A stretch of DNA of 50,081 nucleotides from Amycolatopsis acidicola. Its GTDB lineage: Bacteria; Actinomycetota; Actinomycetes; Mycobacteriales; Pseudonocardiaceae. Every line of letters starts with the position of its first letter. The stretch's first letter is position 1. Under the pieces are notes generated by a model that was not told the DNA's origin, did not search any database, and was given only the letters and a program-made list of their open reading frames with translations. The stretch spans positions 1 through 50,081 of the forward strand of contig NZ_VMNW02000068.1 in assembly GCF_007713735.2 (NCBI RefSeq), given 5' to 3'. A program made the position numbers and the translations under genes. Below, piece by piece: positions 8,260 through 16,900 of this stretch.

Positions 8260-9074
8260 AGGCGCCGGAGAACTACCAGGAGCTGACGGACGTGCTCCGC
8301 GGCAGGCTGCCGAAGCTCGCCTCGGGGCAGCTGCGGGTGGCGCATCTCGTGCTGGCCGACCCCGAGGGCACCGCGTACCGGGGCATCTCCGAGGCGGCGC
8401 GGATCGCCGAGGTGCACGAGTCCTCGATCACGCGGCTCGCGAACTCCCTTGGCCTGCAAGGATATCCGGCCATCATGGAGCTGTGCCGGGTGTGGCTGGC
8501 CGAACAGGCCCATCGCGCGCGGCGCACGGAGGAGACCGCGCACGAGTCGCCCGGCGGCGTGCTTTCCGCCGCGCTGGAACAGGAACAGGAAAACCTGGCG
8601 CGCACCTTCGGCAGGCTCGACAGGTCGTCCTGGCTGCGGGCGGTGGCTTTGCTGGCGGAGACGCAGCAGGTGCACGTCCTCGGTCTGCGCGAGTCGGCGC
8701 CGGTCGCGGATCTCCTGGCGCGGCGGCTCCGCAACGCGCGGCGGCTCATGGAGCCGGTCGCCGAACTGCCCGGGGTCGCGGAGGGCGACGTGTTCGTGGC
8801 CGTTTCCGTGCGCCGGTACGCGGCGGACACCGTGCGCGCCGTGGAGTACGTGCGGGACCGCGGCAATCCCGTGGTCGCCTTGACGGACAACGCCGCCTCC
8901 CCGCTCGTCGAGTACGCGGAGGCGGCGTTGTTCGCGGAAACCGTTGGTGTGGGCGGGTTCCACTCCCTCACCGCGCTCGCCGCGCTGGCGCAGGCCCTGG
9001 GCCAGGAGGTCGCACTCCGCCGCGGCGACCACGACGAGGACGACCTCCCCAAAGCCCTGGGTTTCTACTTCTAG
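8256..9074 (+). CDS. MurR/RpiR family transcriptional regulator
   Basis: A 272-aa regulator with an N-terminal RpiR-type helix-turn-helix (residues 1-80; LPKLASGQLRVAHLVLADPE and EAARIAEVHESSITRLANSL) and a C-terminal SIS sugar-phosphate-binding domain (about 125-260; QQVHVLGLRESAPVADLLA, then AVSVRRYAADTVRAVEYV and VVALTDNAASPL). RpiR proteins sense phosphosugars or related metabolites and repress or activate nearby catabolic genes. Its ATG overlaps the dehydrogenase stop, so it probably controls that gene. It is followed at once by the modular hairpin array at 9071-9303; its TAG stop lies inside the first arm of that element. Confidence 0.88.
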   Translation: MKAPENYQELTDVLRGRLPKLASGQLRVAHLVLADPEGTAYRGISEAARIAEVHESSITRLANSLGLQGYPAIMELCRVWLAEQAHRARRTEETAHESPGGVLSAALEQEQENLARTFGRLDRSSWLRAVALLAETQQVHVLGLRESAPVADLLARRLRNARRLMEPVAELPGVAEGDVFVAVSVRRYAADTVRAVEYVRDRGNPVVALTDNAASPLVEYAEAALFAETVGVGGFHSLTALAALAQALGQEVALRRGDHDEDDLPKALGFYF

Positions 9075-9303
9075 TGTCTCGTGATCCTGTCCGGTTTACG
9101 TTCCCGTGTTTGCCCGTGCGGTCGGTGAGTTTGCCCGCTGTGTCACTGAGTTGGCCGGTCCGGGTAACTGAGTTTGCCCACGGCGGCAGCGATCGGCCAA
9201 CTCGGCGACCCCCCGAGCCAACTCGGCGACATCAGGGGCCAACTCGGCGCCCCGGCAGGCAAACACACCCGCACGTAAAGACCACAAGGTCACGAGACAC
9301 TAG
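9071..9303. repeat. modular inverted-repeat array, 4+4 units of 21 bp
   Basis: Outer arms CTAGTGTCTCGTGA (9071-9084) and TCACGAGACACTAG (9290-9303) are perfect 14-bp inverted repeats, and similarity continues inward for about 50 bases. Inside, the left half carries four units starting G(T/A)GTT(T/G)GCC at 9106, 9127, 9148 and 9170. The right half carries four units GCCAACTC or GCAAACAC at 9196, 9217, 9238 and 9259. The pitch is 21 bp, with one step of 22. Left and right units are complementary in mirror order, so the whole region can fold into one long stem. It separates the 3' ends of two convergent genes, and its first and last bases touch both stop codons. The same design occurs at 22941-23276. 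Confidence 0.85.
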
Positions 9304-9304
9304 C

Positions 9305-12124
9305 TCACCACCTGCCGTCGATTACGCGGCCGTTGGGGTACCACTGGATGTAGCCGTACTGGAAGTCGTTCCGGCGCCCGCCGTCGAAGGAGAACTCGCC
9401 GGAGCGTGGGTAGCCGAGGTACGAACGTTCCCAGCCCAGCGCCGACCACCGTGCCCGGATCGCGCCGTACACCTCGTGCGCGCCGGTGGCGCCCGAGAAG
9501 TAGACCGACGCGGCCTTGCTGAAGTGGTTGTACTTGCCGCTCCCGTCCGGAGTGGTCAGCTCGTCCGTGACCGGGTAGCCCAGCGGGCCCGCTTCCCAGC
9601 CGAGCGACTCCCACGTCGAGCGGATCAGGCCCCACACCGCGTGCGCGGAGTTCGCCGGGCTCCAGTAGACCGACCCTGCCTTGCTGAAGTGGTTGTACCG
9701 GCCGACGCCGTCCGGGGTGGTCAGCTCATCGGTGACCGGATAGCCGAGGCCGCCCTGTTCCCGCTTCAGCTCCGTCCACTTCTGCCAGATCACGCCGTGG
9801 ATCTCGTGCGTGCCGGTGTTCGGCGTGAAGTAGATCGAGGCCCGCAGCGTGCCGGGTGTGCCGACGAACTCGTTGTACTTGCCCACCCCGTCCGGCGTGG
9901 TCGTTTCGTCGTTCACCGGGGCGCCGAACTTCGTGTGCCCGCCGAGGGACAGGTACTTGGTCAGGATCGCGCCGTGGATCTCGTGCACGCCGGTCTCCTG
10001 CGACCAGTACATCCGGCCGTGTTCGTACACCCGGTACCGCACGCCGCCGTCCGCGACCTCGGGCGCGGTCGGCGCGCCGAGCAGCGTCCGCAGGGCGGCA
10101 CTGCCGTTGTAGCGCGCGTCGATCGCGGTCGTGTAGAGCGCCGTCAGCGTCAGGTCCGTCGTCGGCATCACGAAGCTGCGGGACCGGTTGACCGGGCCGT
10201 CGGCCCAGGCGGAGAAGGTGGACGCGCCGTCGCTGGCTGTCGCCGCGGCGACCACGTCGAGCGTCACGCCCTCGGTCACGAGCGCACTGTTCACCCCGCT
10301 CTCCGACGGGATCTGCAGCGACGCGGGCAGGTTCGACTTCAGCGTCAGTCGGTGCTGCCGCGGCCAGGCCGTGTAGGTCTTGGTCGTCGACACGCCCTGG
10401 CTGTCCGTCGCCGTCGCGGTGATCTGCATCCGCGAGTCGGGGTGCTCGGTGAACGGCACGCCGAAACTGGAGCCGGTGGCCCCGGCCCCCGGGTGCGCGT
10501 GGCAGGTCGCTTCCTCCGGGCAGTGCAACACCGTGCTGGTCCAGGTGATGTCGAGCGGACCGTCCTCGGTGTCCGTCGCCGTGGCGCCCACGTTCACCGT
10601 CTCGTTGACCGCGAAGTTCGCGGCGGTGGGCGGGGCGAGGGTCAGCTGCGGCGAGTGGTTCGACGGGGCCACCACGAGCTGCGCCGTGCCGGTGGCGCCG
10701 AGCGGGTCGCGCACGGTCAGCGTGGCCGTGAAGCGGTCGGTGCCGGAGGCATAGGTGTGCGTCGTCGTCAGGCCGGAACCCGTTGCGCCGTCACCGAAAT
10801 CCCAGCTGTAGGTGATCGGGTCGCCGTCGTAGTCCTGCGAGCCGGTGGCGTCGAAGGTGACGGTGCGGGTGTCCGGATCCGTGCTGCTGGTGGCCTTCGC
10901 GACGGGCGGGTTGTTGCTCTGCGAGTAGCTCAGCCGCCGCACGGCGCCGGTCTGGATGTCGGCGTACGAGATGTCGCCGTTGGGCGCCGCGGCGAACTTC
11001 ACCGGGCCGCCGATTCCCCTTGCCCACGCGGGACTCTGCGGGGCCTGCGTCAGTTTGCCGGAGCTGTCGTAGCGGGCGGTCCAGATCTTGTTGGTCACGT
11101 AGTCGCCGAAGAAGTACAGCCGCTTGTAGTCGGCGGGGTAGCTCGCGCCGGTGTAGACGATGCCGCCGGTGACGCTGTTGCCCTGGTCGGTCCCGTCGCC
11201 GTGGTGGTACTCCCACAGCGGCGCCTGGTTGGCCACGCCGGCGCATTCGGGCAGATCGATGTAGCCGGGCGACTGGTGGTTGCCTTCCCAGCAGGGCCAG
11301 GCGTAGTTGCGGCCCGGCTGCACGACGTCGACCTCTTCCCACGTGTTCCAGCCGACGTCACCGACGACGGGCAGGCCGCTGCTGGGGTCGAGGCTGAGCC
11401 GGAACGGGCTGCGGAAGCCCTTGGCGAACACCTTGCTGCGGGTGGCATTCGGGTTCGCCGCGTCGTAGAAGGGGTTGCCCGCGACGCCGGAACCGTTGGC
11501 GTTGATGTGCAGGATCTTGCCCTGCGGGGCGTTGACGTCCTGGGTGCGCAGGGCGAGGCGGTCGACCTGGACGAAGTCGGCGTCGTCCCCGATGGACACC
11601 CACAGGGTGCCGTCGTCGGCGGCCACGATGCCGGTCATGCCGTGCACGCCGGAGTTCCCGGTGAACTCGAGCAGCGTCGTTTCCTCGCCGAGGCCGGTCG
11701 GTTCCGGGGAGCCGGTGACGGTCCAGCGCGCGAGGCGGAAGACGAACCCGCTCCCGCTGGGAATCGCGCGGGCGAGGTAGATGTGGTGCGTGGTGGCGTA
11801 GTCGGGGGCGACGGCGAGACCGACGAGGCCGAGATCGCCGGTCGTCTTGACGGTCAGGTTCGCCAGGGTGCGGTTCGTGCCGGTGGGCGAAACCCAGGTG
11901 ACCTTGCCGCTCTTGCCGGTGCTGACGATCCCGGATTCCCCTGGCAGGTAAGCGAAATCGGTCAGGTCCCAGGCCGCTTGGCCGGTCGGCGTGTCCCGGA
12001 GCACGAACCCGGCGGGCAAGGTGACCGCGGCCGAGGCGGTCGGCGGGATGGCGACGAGGCCGACCCCGAGCAGTACCGCGGCGACGAGCGCGGTCCTGAG
12101 CCGTCTTGAGTACTGACTGAGCAC
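9305..12124 (-). CDS. secreted PQQ-dependent sugar dehydrogenase-like protein with PKD domain and LGFP repeats
   Basis: A 939-aa exported protein. Signal peptide: residues 1-32 (RRLRTALVAAVLLGVGLVAI then TASAA). Residues about 40-400 form a glucose/sorbosone dehydrogenase-type six-bladed propeller (GLVGLAVAPDYATTHHIYLA, FAKGFRSPFRLSLDP, and GRNYAWPCWEG). A PKD domain at about 406-488 includes YSWDFGDGATGSG. A further beta-rich region runs to 670, and about five LGFP repeats (LGYPVTDELTTPDGVGRYNH pattern) occupy 672-939. LGFP modules attach proteins to the actinobacterial cell wall, so this is likely a wall-bound oxidoreductase or sugar-binding propeller. The GTG start at 12124 is chosen over an upstream ATG because AAGGGGGA precedes it and the signal peptide begins there. 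Confidence 0.88.
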   Translation of the reverse strand: MLSQYSRRLRTALVAAVLLGVGLVAIPPTASAAVTLPAGFVLRDTPTGQAAWDLTDFAYLPGESGIVSTGKSGKVTWVSPTGTNRTLANLTVKTTGDLGLVGLAVAPDYATTHHIYLARAIPSGSGFVFRLARWTVTGSPEPTGLGEETTLLEFTGNSGVHGMTGIVAADDGTLWVSIGDDADFVQVDRLALRTQDVNAPQGKILHINANGSGVAGNPFYDAANPNATRSKVFAKGFRSPFRLSLDPSSGLPVVGDVGWNTWEEVDVVQPGRNYAWPCWEGNHQSPGYIDLPECAGVANQAPLWEYHHGDGTDQGNSVTGGIVYTGASYPADYKRLYFFGDYVTNKIWTARYDSSGKLTQAPQSPAWARGIGGPVKFAAAPNGDISYADIQTGAVRRLSYSQSNNPPVAKATSSTDPDTRTVTFDATGSQDYDGDPITYSWDFGDGATGSGLTTTHTYASGTDRFTATLTVRDPLGATGTAQLVVAPSNHSPQLTLAPPTAANFAVNETVNVGATATDTEDGPLDITWTSTVLHCPEEATCHAHPGAGATGSSFGVPFTEHPDSRMQITATATDSQGVSTTKTYTAWPRQHRLTLKSNLPASLQIPSESGVNSALVTEGVTLDVVAAATASDGASTFSAWADGPVNRSRSFVMPTTDLTLTALYTTAIDARYNGSAALRTLLGAPTAPEVADGGVRYRVYEHGRMYWSQETGVHEIHGAILTKYLSLGGHTKFGAPVNDETTTPDGVGKYNEFVGTPGTLRASIYFTPNTGTHEIHGVIWQKWTELKREQGGLGYPVTDELTTPDGVGRYNHFSKAGSVYWSPANSAHAVWGLIRSTWESLGWEAGPLGYPVTDELTTPDGSGKYNHFSKAASVYFSGATGAHEVYGAIRARWSALGWERSYLGYPRSGEFSFDGGRRNDFQYGYIQWYPNGRVIDGRW

Positions 12125-12256
12125 GTGTCCCCCTTCTGGGCGTATACGTCCTCTTCGCCTGAAAGGGTGGTTTCGTTGCCGTGGGTTACACAGCTGTGAT
12201 CTCGTCAAATTCTCACGACGCCGCGCCCGGGGGTGTTCGATAAAGCGTTTGAAATC

Positions 12257-12808
12257 TCAGCAGAACAGCGGGAGCAGCCAGCATCCCGGTTTACTGGTGG
12301 CCGTGCTGCTCGCCGAGGACGGTGAACTCGAAGTCCCGCTTCCGGGATTGTTCCCGTTCGTCGTCGTGACGGAGGAATCGCTGGATTCCGCCGATTGCCC
12401 GGTGACCGTCACCGTCGATGTTTCGGTGTGGCGCGTCCGGCTGCGCGACGACGTGGTGGACGTGGTGCTCCGCTGCGGCGGCGCCTCCTCGGTGACCACG
12501 ATGCTGCTCTCCGTGCCGGTCACCTCGGAGCCGGTGTCCCACGGGATGCCACCGCCGGCCAGCCCGCCGGTGGGCAGATGCGGAACGTTGAGGAGAGAGG
12601 GGGAATCCGCCTGCGGATCCTGCGCTCCGAAGTGGACGAGCACGGCCGCCAGTCCACAACCGACGATGACGGCCAGCATGACCGCGACGGTCGGCAGCCG
12701 CTTCTTCCGTGGCCGCTCCGCCGGCGTCCAGCCCTCGCGTTCCAGCAGCTCGGTCACCGACACTTCGTCGTACACCGGAGTTACCTTTCGGGCGAAGGGG
12801 AGACGCAC
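12257..12808 (-). CDS. single-pass membrane protein with Ser/Thr-rich extracellular tail
   Basis: A 183-aa protein with no recognised domain. A short cytosolic segment (residues 1-42, ending in PRKKR) precedes one transmembrane helix (about 43-62, VAVMLAVIVGCGLAAVLVHF). The rest is a low-complexity extracellular tail rich in Ser, Thr and Gly, ending in KPGCWLLPLFC. The tail looks like a wall-spanning stalk. Two cysteines at the hydrophobic C-terminus are odd for a secreted tail and could form a disulfide. The start is a GTG at 12808. It reads in the same direction as the LGFP protein, 132 bases upstream of it. Function unknown. Confidence 0.65.
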   Translation of the reverse strand: MRLPFARKVTPVYDEVSVTELLEREGWTPAERPRKKRLPTVAVMLAVIVGCGLAAVLVHFGAQDPQADSPSLLNVPHLPTGGLAGGGIPWDTGSEVTGTESSIVVTEEAPPQRSTTSTTSSRSRTRHTETSTVTVTGQSAESSDSSVTTTNGNNPGSGTSSSPSSASSTATSKPGCWLLPLFC

Positions 12809-12833
12809 GCGAGGCTATTTTTAGCGCAACAGG

Positions 12834-12857
12834 GCGCCCCGCCAATGGGCGGGGTGC
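12834..12857 (-). terminator. stem-loop downstream of the TetR gene
   Basis: GCGCCCCGCC (12834-12843) pairs with GGCGGGGTGC (12848-12857), with one G-U pair and a four-base loop. It lies about 100 bases past the TetR stop at 12960 and before the next leftward gene. Confidence 0.45.
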
Positions 12858-12959
12858 GAAAAAGAGCGGGAAATCACGGATAGTGGCGGAAATGGGCCCG
12901 CGGTAAGCGCTTTCGGCACAATGCGCGACGGGACGGGCACCCGGCGCTGCGGGGTCGCC

Positions 12960-13523
12960 TCAGAGTTGCTTACTCAACAGCAGCTTTTCCGCGCCTTCCA
13001 CCGCTTGGGTGAACGGCTCCTCGGAGCGGGCCGCACGGGCGAGGACGTAGCCGCCCTGCACCACCGCGGCGATCGTGGCGGCGGTGGCCGCCGGGTCGAA
13101 GTCGGCGGTGAACTCGCCGCGCGCCACGCCTTCCGCGAGCACCGCGGTGAGCCGCCGGCGCAGCCAGTCCAGTGTCTCGGTGACCGGCGCGCGCAGTTCG
13201 TCGCTGGCGAGCACGTCCGCGTCCTGCGCCAGCCCGCCGATCCGGCAGCCGCGCAGGATCTCCCGCTCGCGGTGCAGGTACGCCGAGATCTTCTCGACCG
13301 CGGTGCCAGGGCGGGAAAGCGCTGTCTCGGCCTCGGCGCGCAGCTCTTCGCCGTTGCGCTTGATCGCCGCCAGCGCCAGATCGGGCTTGCCGGTGAAGTG
13401 GTGGTACATGCTGCCCTGGCCGGCCTTGGCGTGCTGCTGGATGGCCTTCGGGCTGGTGCCCACGTAGCCGCGTTCCCACAGCAGCTCCTGCGTGCTACGG
13501 ATCAACCGTTCCGCTGTGTCCAC
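12960..13523 (-). CDS. TetR/AcrR family transcriptional regulator
   Basis: A 187-aa TetR protein. The helix-turn-helix is at residues 5-50 (STQELLWERGYVGTSPKAIQ and GQGSMYHHFTGKPDLALAAI), followed by a helical C-terminal domain of the TetR_C type found in LfrR/YcdC-like repressors. It starts with GTG at 13523, 14 bases after the glutaredoxin-like gene, and both are one leftward unit. An imperfect operator-like repeat (GTACC-N8-GGTAC at 13534-13551) lies just before its start, inside the 3' end of the upstream gene. The co-transcribed thiol oxidoreductase suggests a link to redox or electrophile stress, but that is inference. Confidence 0.88.
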   Translation of the reverse strand: MDTAERLIRSTQELLWERGYVGTSPKAIQQHAKAGQGSMYHHFTGKPDLALAAIKRNGEELRAEAETALSRPGTAVEKISAYLHREREILRGCRIGGLAQDADVLASDELRAPVTETLDWLRRRLTAVLAEGVARGEFTADFDPAATAATIAAVVQGGYVLARAARSEEPFTQAVEGAEKLLLSKQL

Positions 13524-13533
13524 GGAGCCGAGT

Positions 13534-13551
13534 GTACCTACTGGTTGGTAC
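13534..13551. promoter_or_regulatory. possible TetR operator GTACC-N8-GGTAC
   Basis: Arms GTACC (13534-13538) and GGTAC (13547-13551) are perfect inverted repeats 11 bases upstream of the TetR start and overlap the stop codon of the preceding gene. The position would fit autoregulation from an internal promoter. The arms are short, so chance is possible. Confidence 0.3.
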
Positions 13552-13825
13552 GGGCTTCCAGAAGTTCCGGCGCGTGCGTGCGCACCGCGGCGAGCACCTC
13601 GTCGATGCCCGGGTTGACCATCGCGGCGGGGCCGACGAAGACCGTGGGCACGGTTTCGTTGCCGTCCGCGGCCGACCGGACACGCGCCGCGCCCTCGGGT
13701 TCCTCCCAGATGTTGACCTCGCGCAGCGGCAGGCCGGTCTCGGCCAGCTCGGCGCGCAGCATCATGCAGAAGGGGCAGCCGGGCCGCCAGTAGAACTCGA
13801 CGGCGGAGTCGTGCGCTTCGGTCAT
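13538..13825 (-). CDS. glutaredoxin-like protein, probable mycoredoxin
   Basis: A 95-aa thioredoxin-fold protein with an N-terminal redox motif C-P-F-C in FYWRPGCPFCMMLRAELAET (residues about 12-30), and the cis-proline segment ETVPTVFVG (about 57-65) that binds the thiol substrate. In actinobacteria such proteins usually reduce mycothiol-mixed disulfides, as mycoredoxin does, since glutathione is absent. Mycobacterial Mrx1 has CGYC; the CPFC here is closer to classical glutaredoxins. It is the first gene of a two-gene unit with the TetR regulator. The start is ATG 13825. Confidence 0.85.
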   Translation of the reverse strand: MTEAHDSAVEFYWRPGCPFCMMLRAELAETGLPLREVNIWEEPEGAARVRSAADGNETVPTVFVGPAAMVNPGIDEVLAAVRTHAPELLEARTNQ

Positions 13826-13927
13826 GCTTTCAGGTTACCTATTCACCGGGCCTCGTTGTGGTTTTGTGATTTTCCTTGGTAACACGATCGGGGGAAATTA
13901 CGAAAGATCGGACGGGGTGACGCGACT

Positions 13928-16900
13928 GTGCGCGTCGCAACGGCGCAATTGGAGGCGCAGTTGTTCATCCGGTCTCGTTATGCTGCCCGAATACTGTTAC
14001 TGGGGGTAGTTGCAGCTCTGACCGCCTGGCTGGCCGCTCCGGCCGTCGCCGACGACGTGACCGCGGGGAACACCACCCTGCGGACCGGCTGGGACGACAA
14101 CGAGCCGGGCCTCGTGCCGTCGCAGGTCAGCGCCACCGACTTCGGCCAGCTGTTCTCGTCCTCGGTGGACGGTCAGGTCTACGCCCAGCCCGTCGTGGCG
14201 AACGGCGTTGTCGTCGTCGGCACCGAGAACAACCAGGTCTACGGCCTGGACGCGGTGACGGGCGCGCAGAAGTGGCACACGAACTTCGGGCCGGCGTGGC
14301 CCGCGTCCACGGTGAACTGCGGTGACCTCGTGCCGAACATCGGCATCACCTCGACCCCCGTGTACGACCCCGCGAGCGGTACCGTCTACCTGACCTCGAA
14401 GGTCAACGACGGCGCCGACGCGCAGCACCCGCACTGGTACCTGCACGCGCTGGACGCCAAGACCGGCGTCGAGCGCACCGGGTTCCCGACCACGATCAAG
14501 GGTGCCCCGACGAACAACCCGAACGTCCCGTTCAACCCGATGACCGCCATGCAGCGGCCGGGACTGCTGTTGCTGAACGGGGTCGTCTACGCCGGGTTCG
14601 CGAGCCACTGCGACTACACCCCGTACGTCGGCTACGTCGTCGGCGTCAACGCGTCCACAGGGGTCCAGACCACCATGTGGGCAACCGAAGCCGGGGTCTC
14701 CGACGAAGGCGGCATCTGGCAGGCGGGCTCCGGGCTGGTCTCCGATGGGGACGGACGGATCATCTTCGCCACCGGCAACGGCGTCGCCCCGGCACCGGGC
14801 GACGGCGAGAACCCGCCGGCCACGCTCGGCGAGTCCGTCGTGCGGCTGTCCGTGAACGCCGACGGATCCCTTACCCCGCAAAGCTTCTTCAGCCCGCACG
14901 ACAACACCAAACTGAACCAGGACGACGCCGACCTCGGCTCCGGCGGGCCGATCGCGCTGCCGTCGAACTTCGGCACCGCCGCGCATCCGCACCTCGTCGT
15001 CGAGGTCGGCAAGGACGGCCGGATCTACCTGCTCGACGCCGATCACCTCGGCGGGGCCGGGCAGGGCGCGAACGGCGGGGACGACGTGGTCGGGATGACC
15101 GGGCCGTTCCAGGGAGTCTGGGGCAGGCCCGGGTTCTGGGGCGGCGACGGCGGTTATGTCTACGTCGTCGGCAACAACGGCCCGTTGCGCGCGCTGAAGT
15201 ACTCCTCGTCCGGCCCGTCGCTGACCTCGGTCGGCACCACGGCGGACAACTTCGGCTACACCTCGGGTTCGCCCGTTGTCACGTCCACCGGCACCACCTC
15301 GGGTTCCGCGCTGGTGTGGGTGGTCTACAGCACGGGCCCCGGCGGGCAGAACGCGCAGCTGCGCGCATACGACCCGGTGCCCGTCAACGGGGTCATGAAG
15401 CTGCGCTACTCGGCGCCGATCGGCACCGCGGTCAAGTTCTCCGTGCCCGCCACCGACAACGGCCGCGTGTACGTCGGCACCCGTGACGGCAAGGTGTTCG
15501 GGTTCGGCAGGCCGACGACGGCGGTGCTCACCACGAAGCCGTACGACTTCGGCTCGACCGCGGTCGGCAGCACGGAGAACGCCACGGTCACCGTCACCGC
15601 GAACACGAACCTGACGGTCAACAGCGTCACCGCCGACGCGCCCTTCGGCGCCTCGGTGACCACCCCGGTCACGCTGACCAAGGGCCAGACGCTGAACGTG
15701 CCGATCTCTTACACGCCAACGACTTGGGGTGGTTCGACGGGCAGCCTGACGTTCAATACGAGCGCCGGGTCGACAGCGATGGACCTCCACGGCCAGGGCA
15801 CCCAGCCGGGCCTCGGCGCGACGCCGTCGACGCTTGACTTCGGACAGGTGCGCACCGGTGCCGCCAAGGAACTGGGCGTGAACATCCAGAACACCGGCAC
15901 CACGGCCGAAACGATCACCAGCGTCACGGCGCCGGACGGCTCGTACAGCGCGATGAACCTGCCCGCGTCCGGGACCGTGCTGCAGGCGGGTGCCTCGACG
16001 ACGGTCACGGTGACCTACACGCCGGAGAACGGCACGGACACCGGCACCACCCAGAACTCGCAGCTGGTCGTGAACAGTGACCAGGGCTCGGTGACGGTGC
16101 CGATCACGGGCGTCGCGCTCACCGGAAAGGCCCAGCTGACGCTCGAGCCTTCGGTGCTGGACTTCCACACCGTCCCGGTCGGCCAGTCGGCGACGATGTC
16201 GTTCACGGTGTCCAACACCGGCACCATCCCGATGCAGATCACCAAGGCGAAGGCGCCGGCGGGCGTGTTCTCGGTGGCCAGCGCCGACCAGCTGCCGGAG
16301 GGCCTGCCGATCTCGCCGGGAGCCGAGGTCACGGTGAAGGTGACGTTCACGCCGACCGACGCCAACCCGGCCACGTCGGCCTACGAGATCACCGCCGACG
16401 ACGGCAGCACCGCGCAAACCGTTACCCTGCAAGGAAATACCGACCCGATCACCGACTACTACAACAAGCTCGGCGGTGCTCGCGGCTCGTACCTGAGCGA
16501 CCCGGTTTCGGCGGAGTACGACACCGCGGGCGGCGGCAAGGCGCAGGACTTCCGCGGTGGCACCATTTACTGGTCCGCCGCGACCGGCGCGCACGCGGTG
16601 GTCGGCGACATCCTGGCGCGCTACAAGGCGTTGGGCGGTCCGGCGAGCGGGCTCGGCTACCCGATCACCGACGAGCTCGGAACGCCGGACGGTGTCGGCC
16701 GCTACAACCACTTCTCGCGGGCGGACGGCGCGTCGATCTACTGGACGCCGAACACCGGGGCGCACGCCATCCAGGGTGCGATCCGCGCGAAGTGGGCGTC
16801 GTTCGGCTGGGAGACCGGGCCGCAGGGCTACCCGATCACCGACGAGCTGACCACGCCGGACGGCGTCGGGAAGTACAACCACTTCTCGCGCGCCGACGGG

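Noticed and set aside
8483..12109. Very long rightward open frame (about 1200 codons)
   Set aside because: It runs antisense through the LGFP/PQQ gene and out of frame through the RpiR gene; composition (Arg/Gly/Val-rich, no domains) is that of a GC-rich shadow frame.
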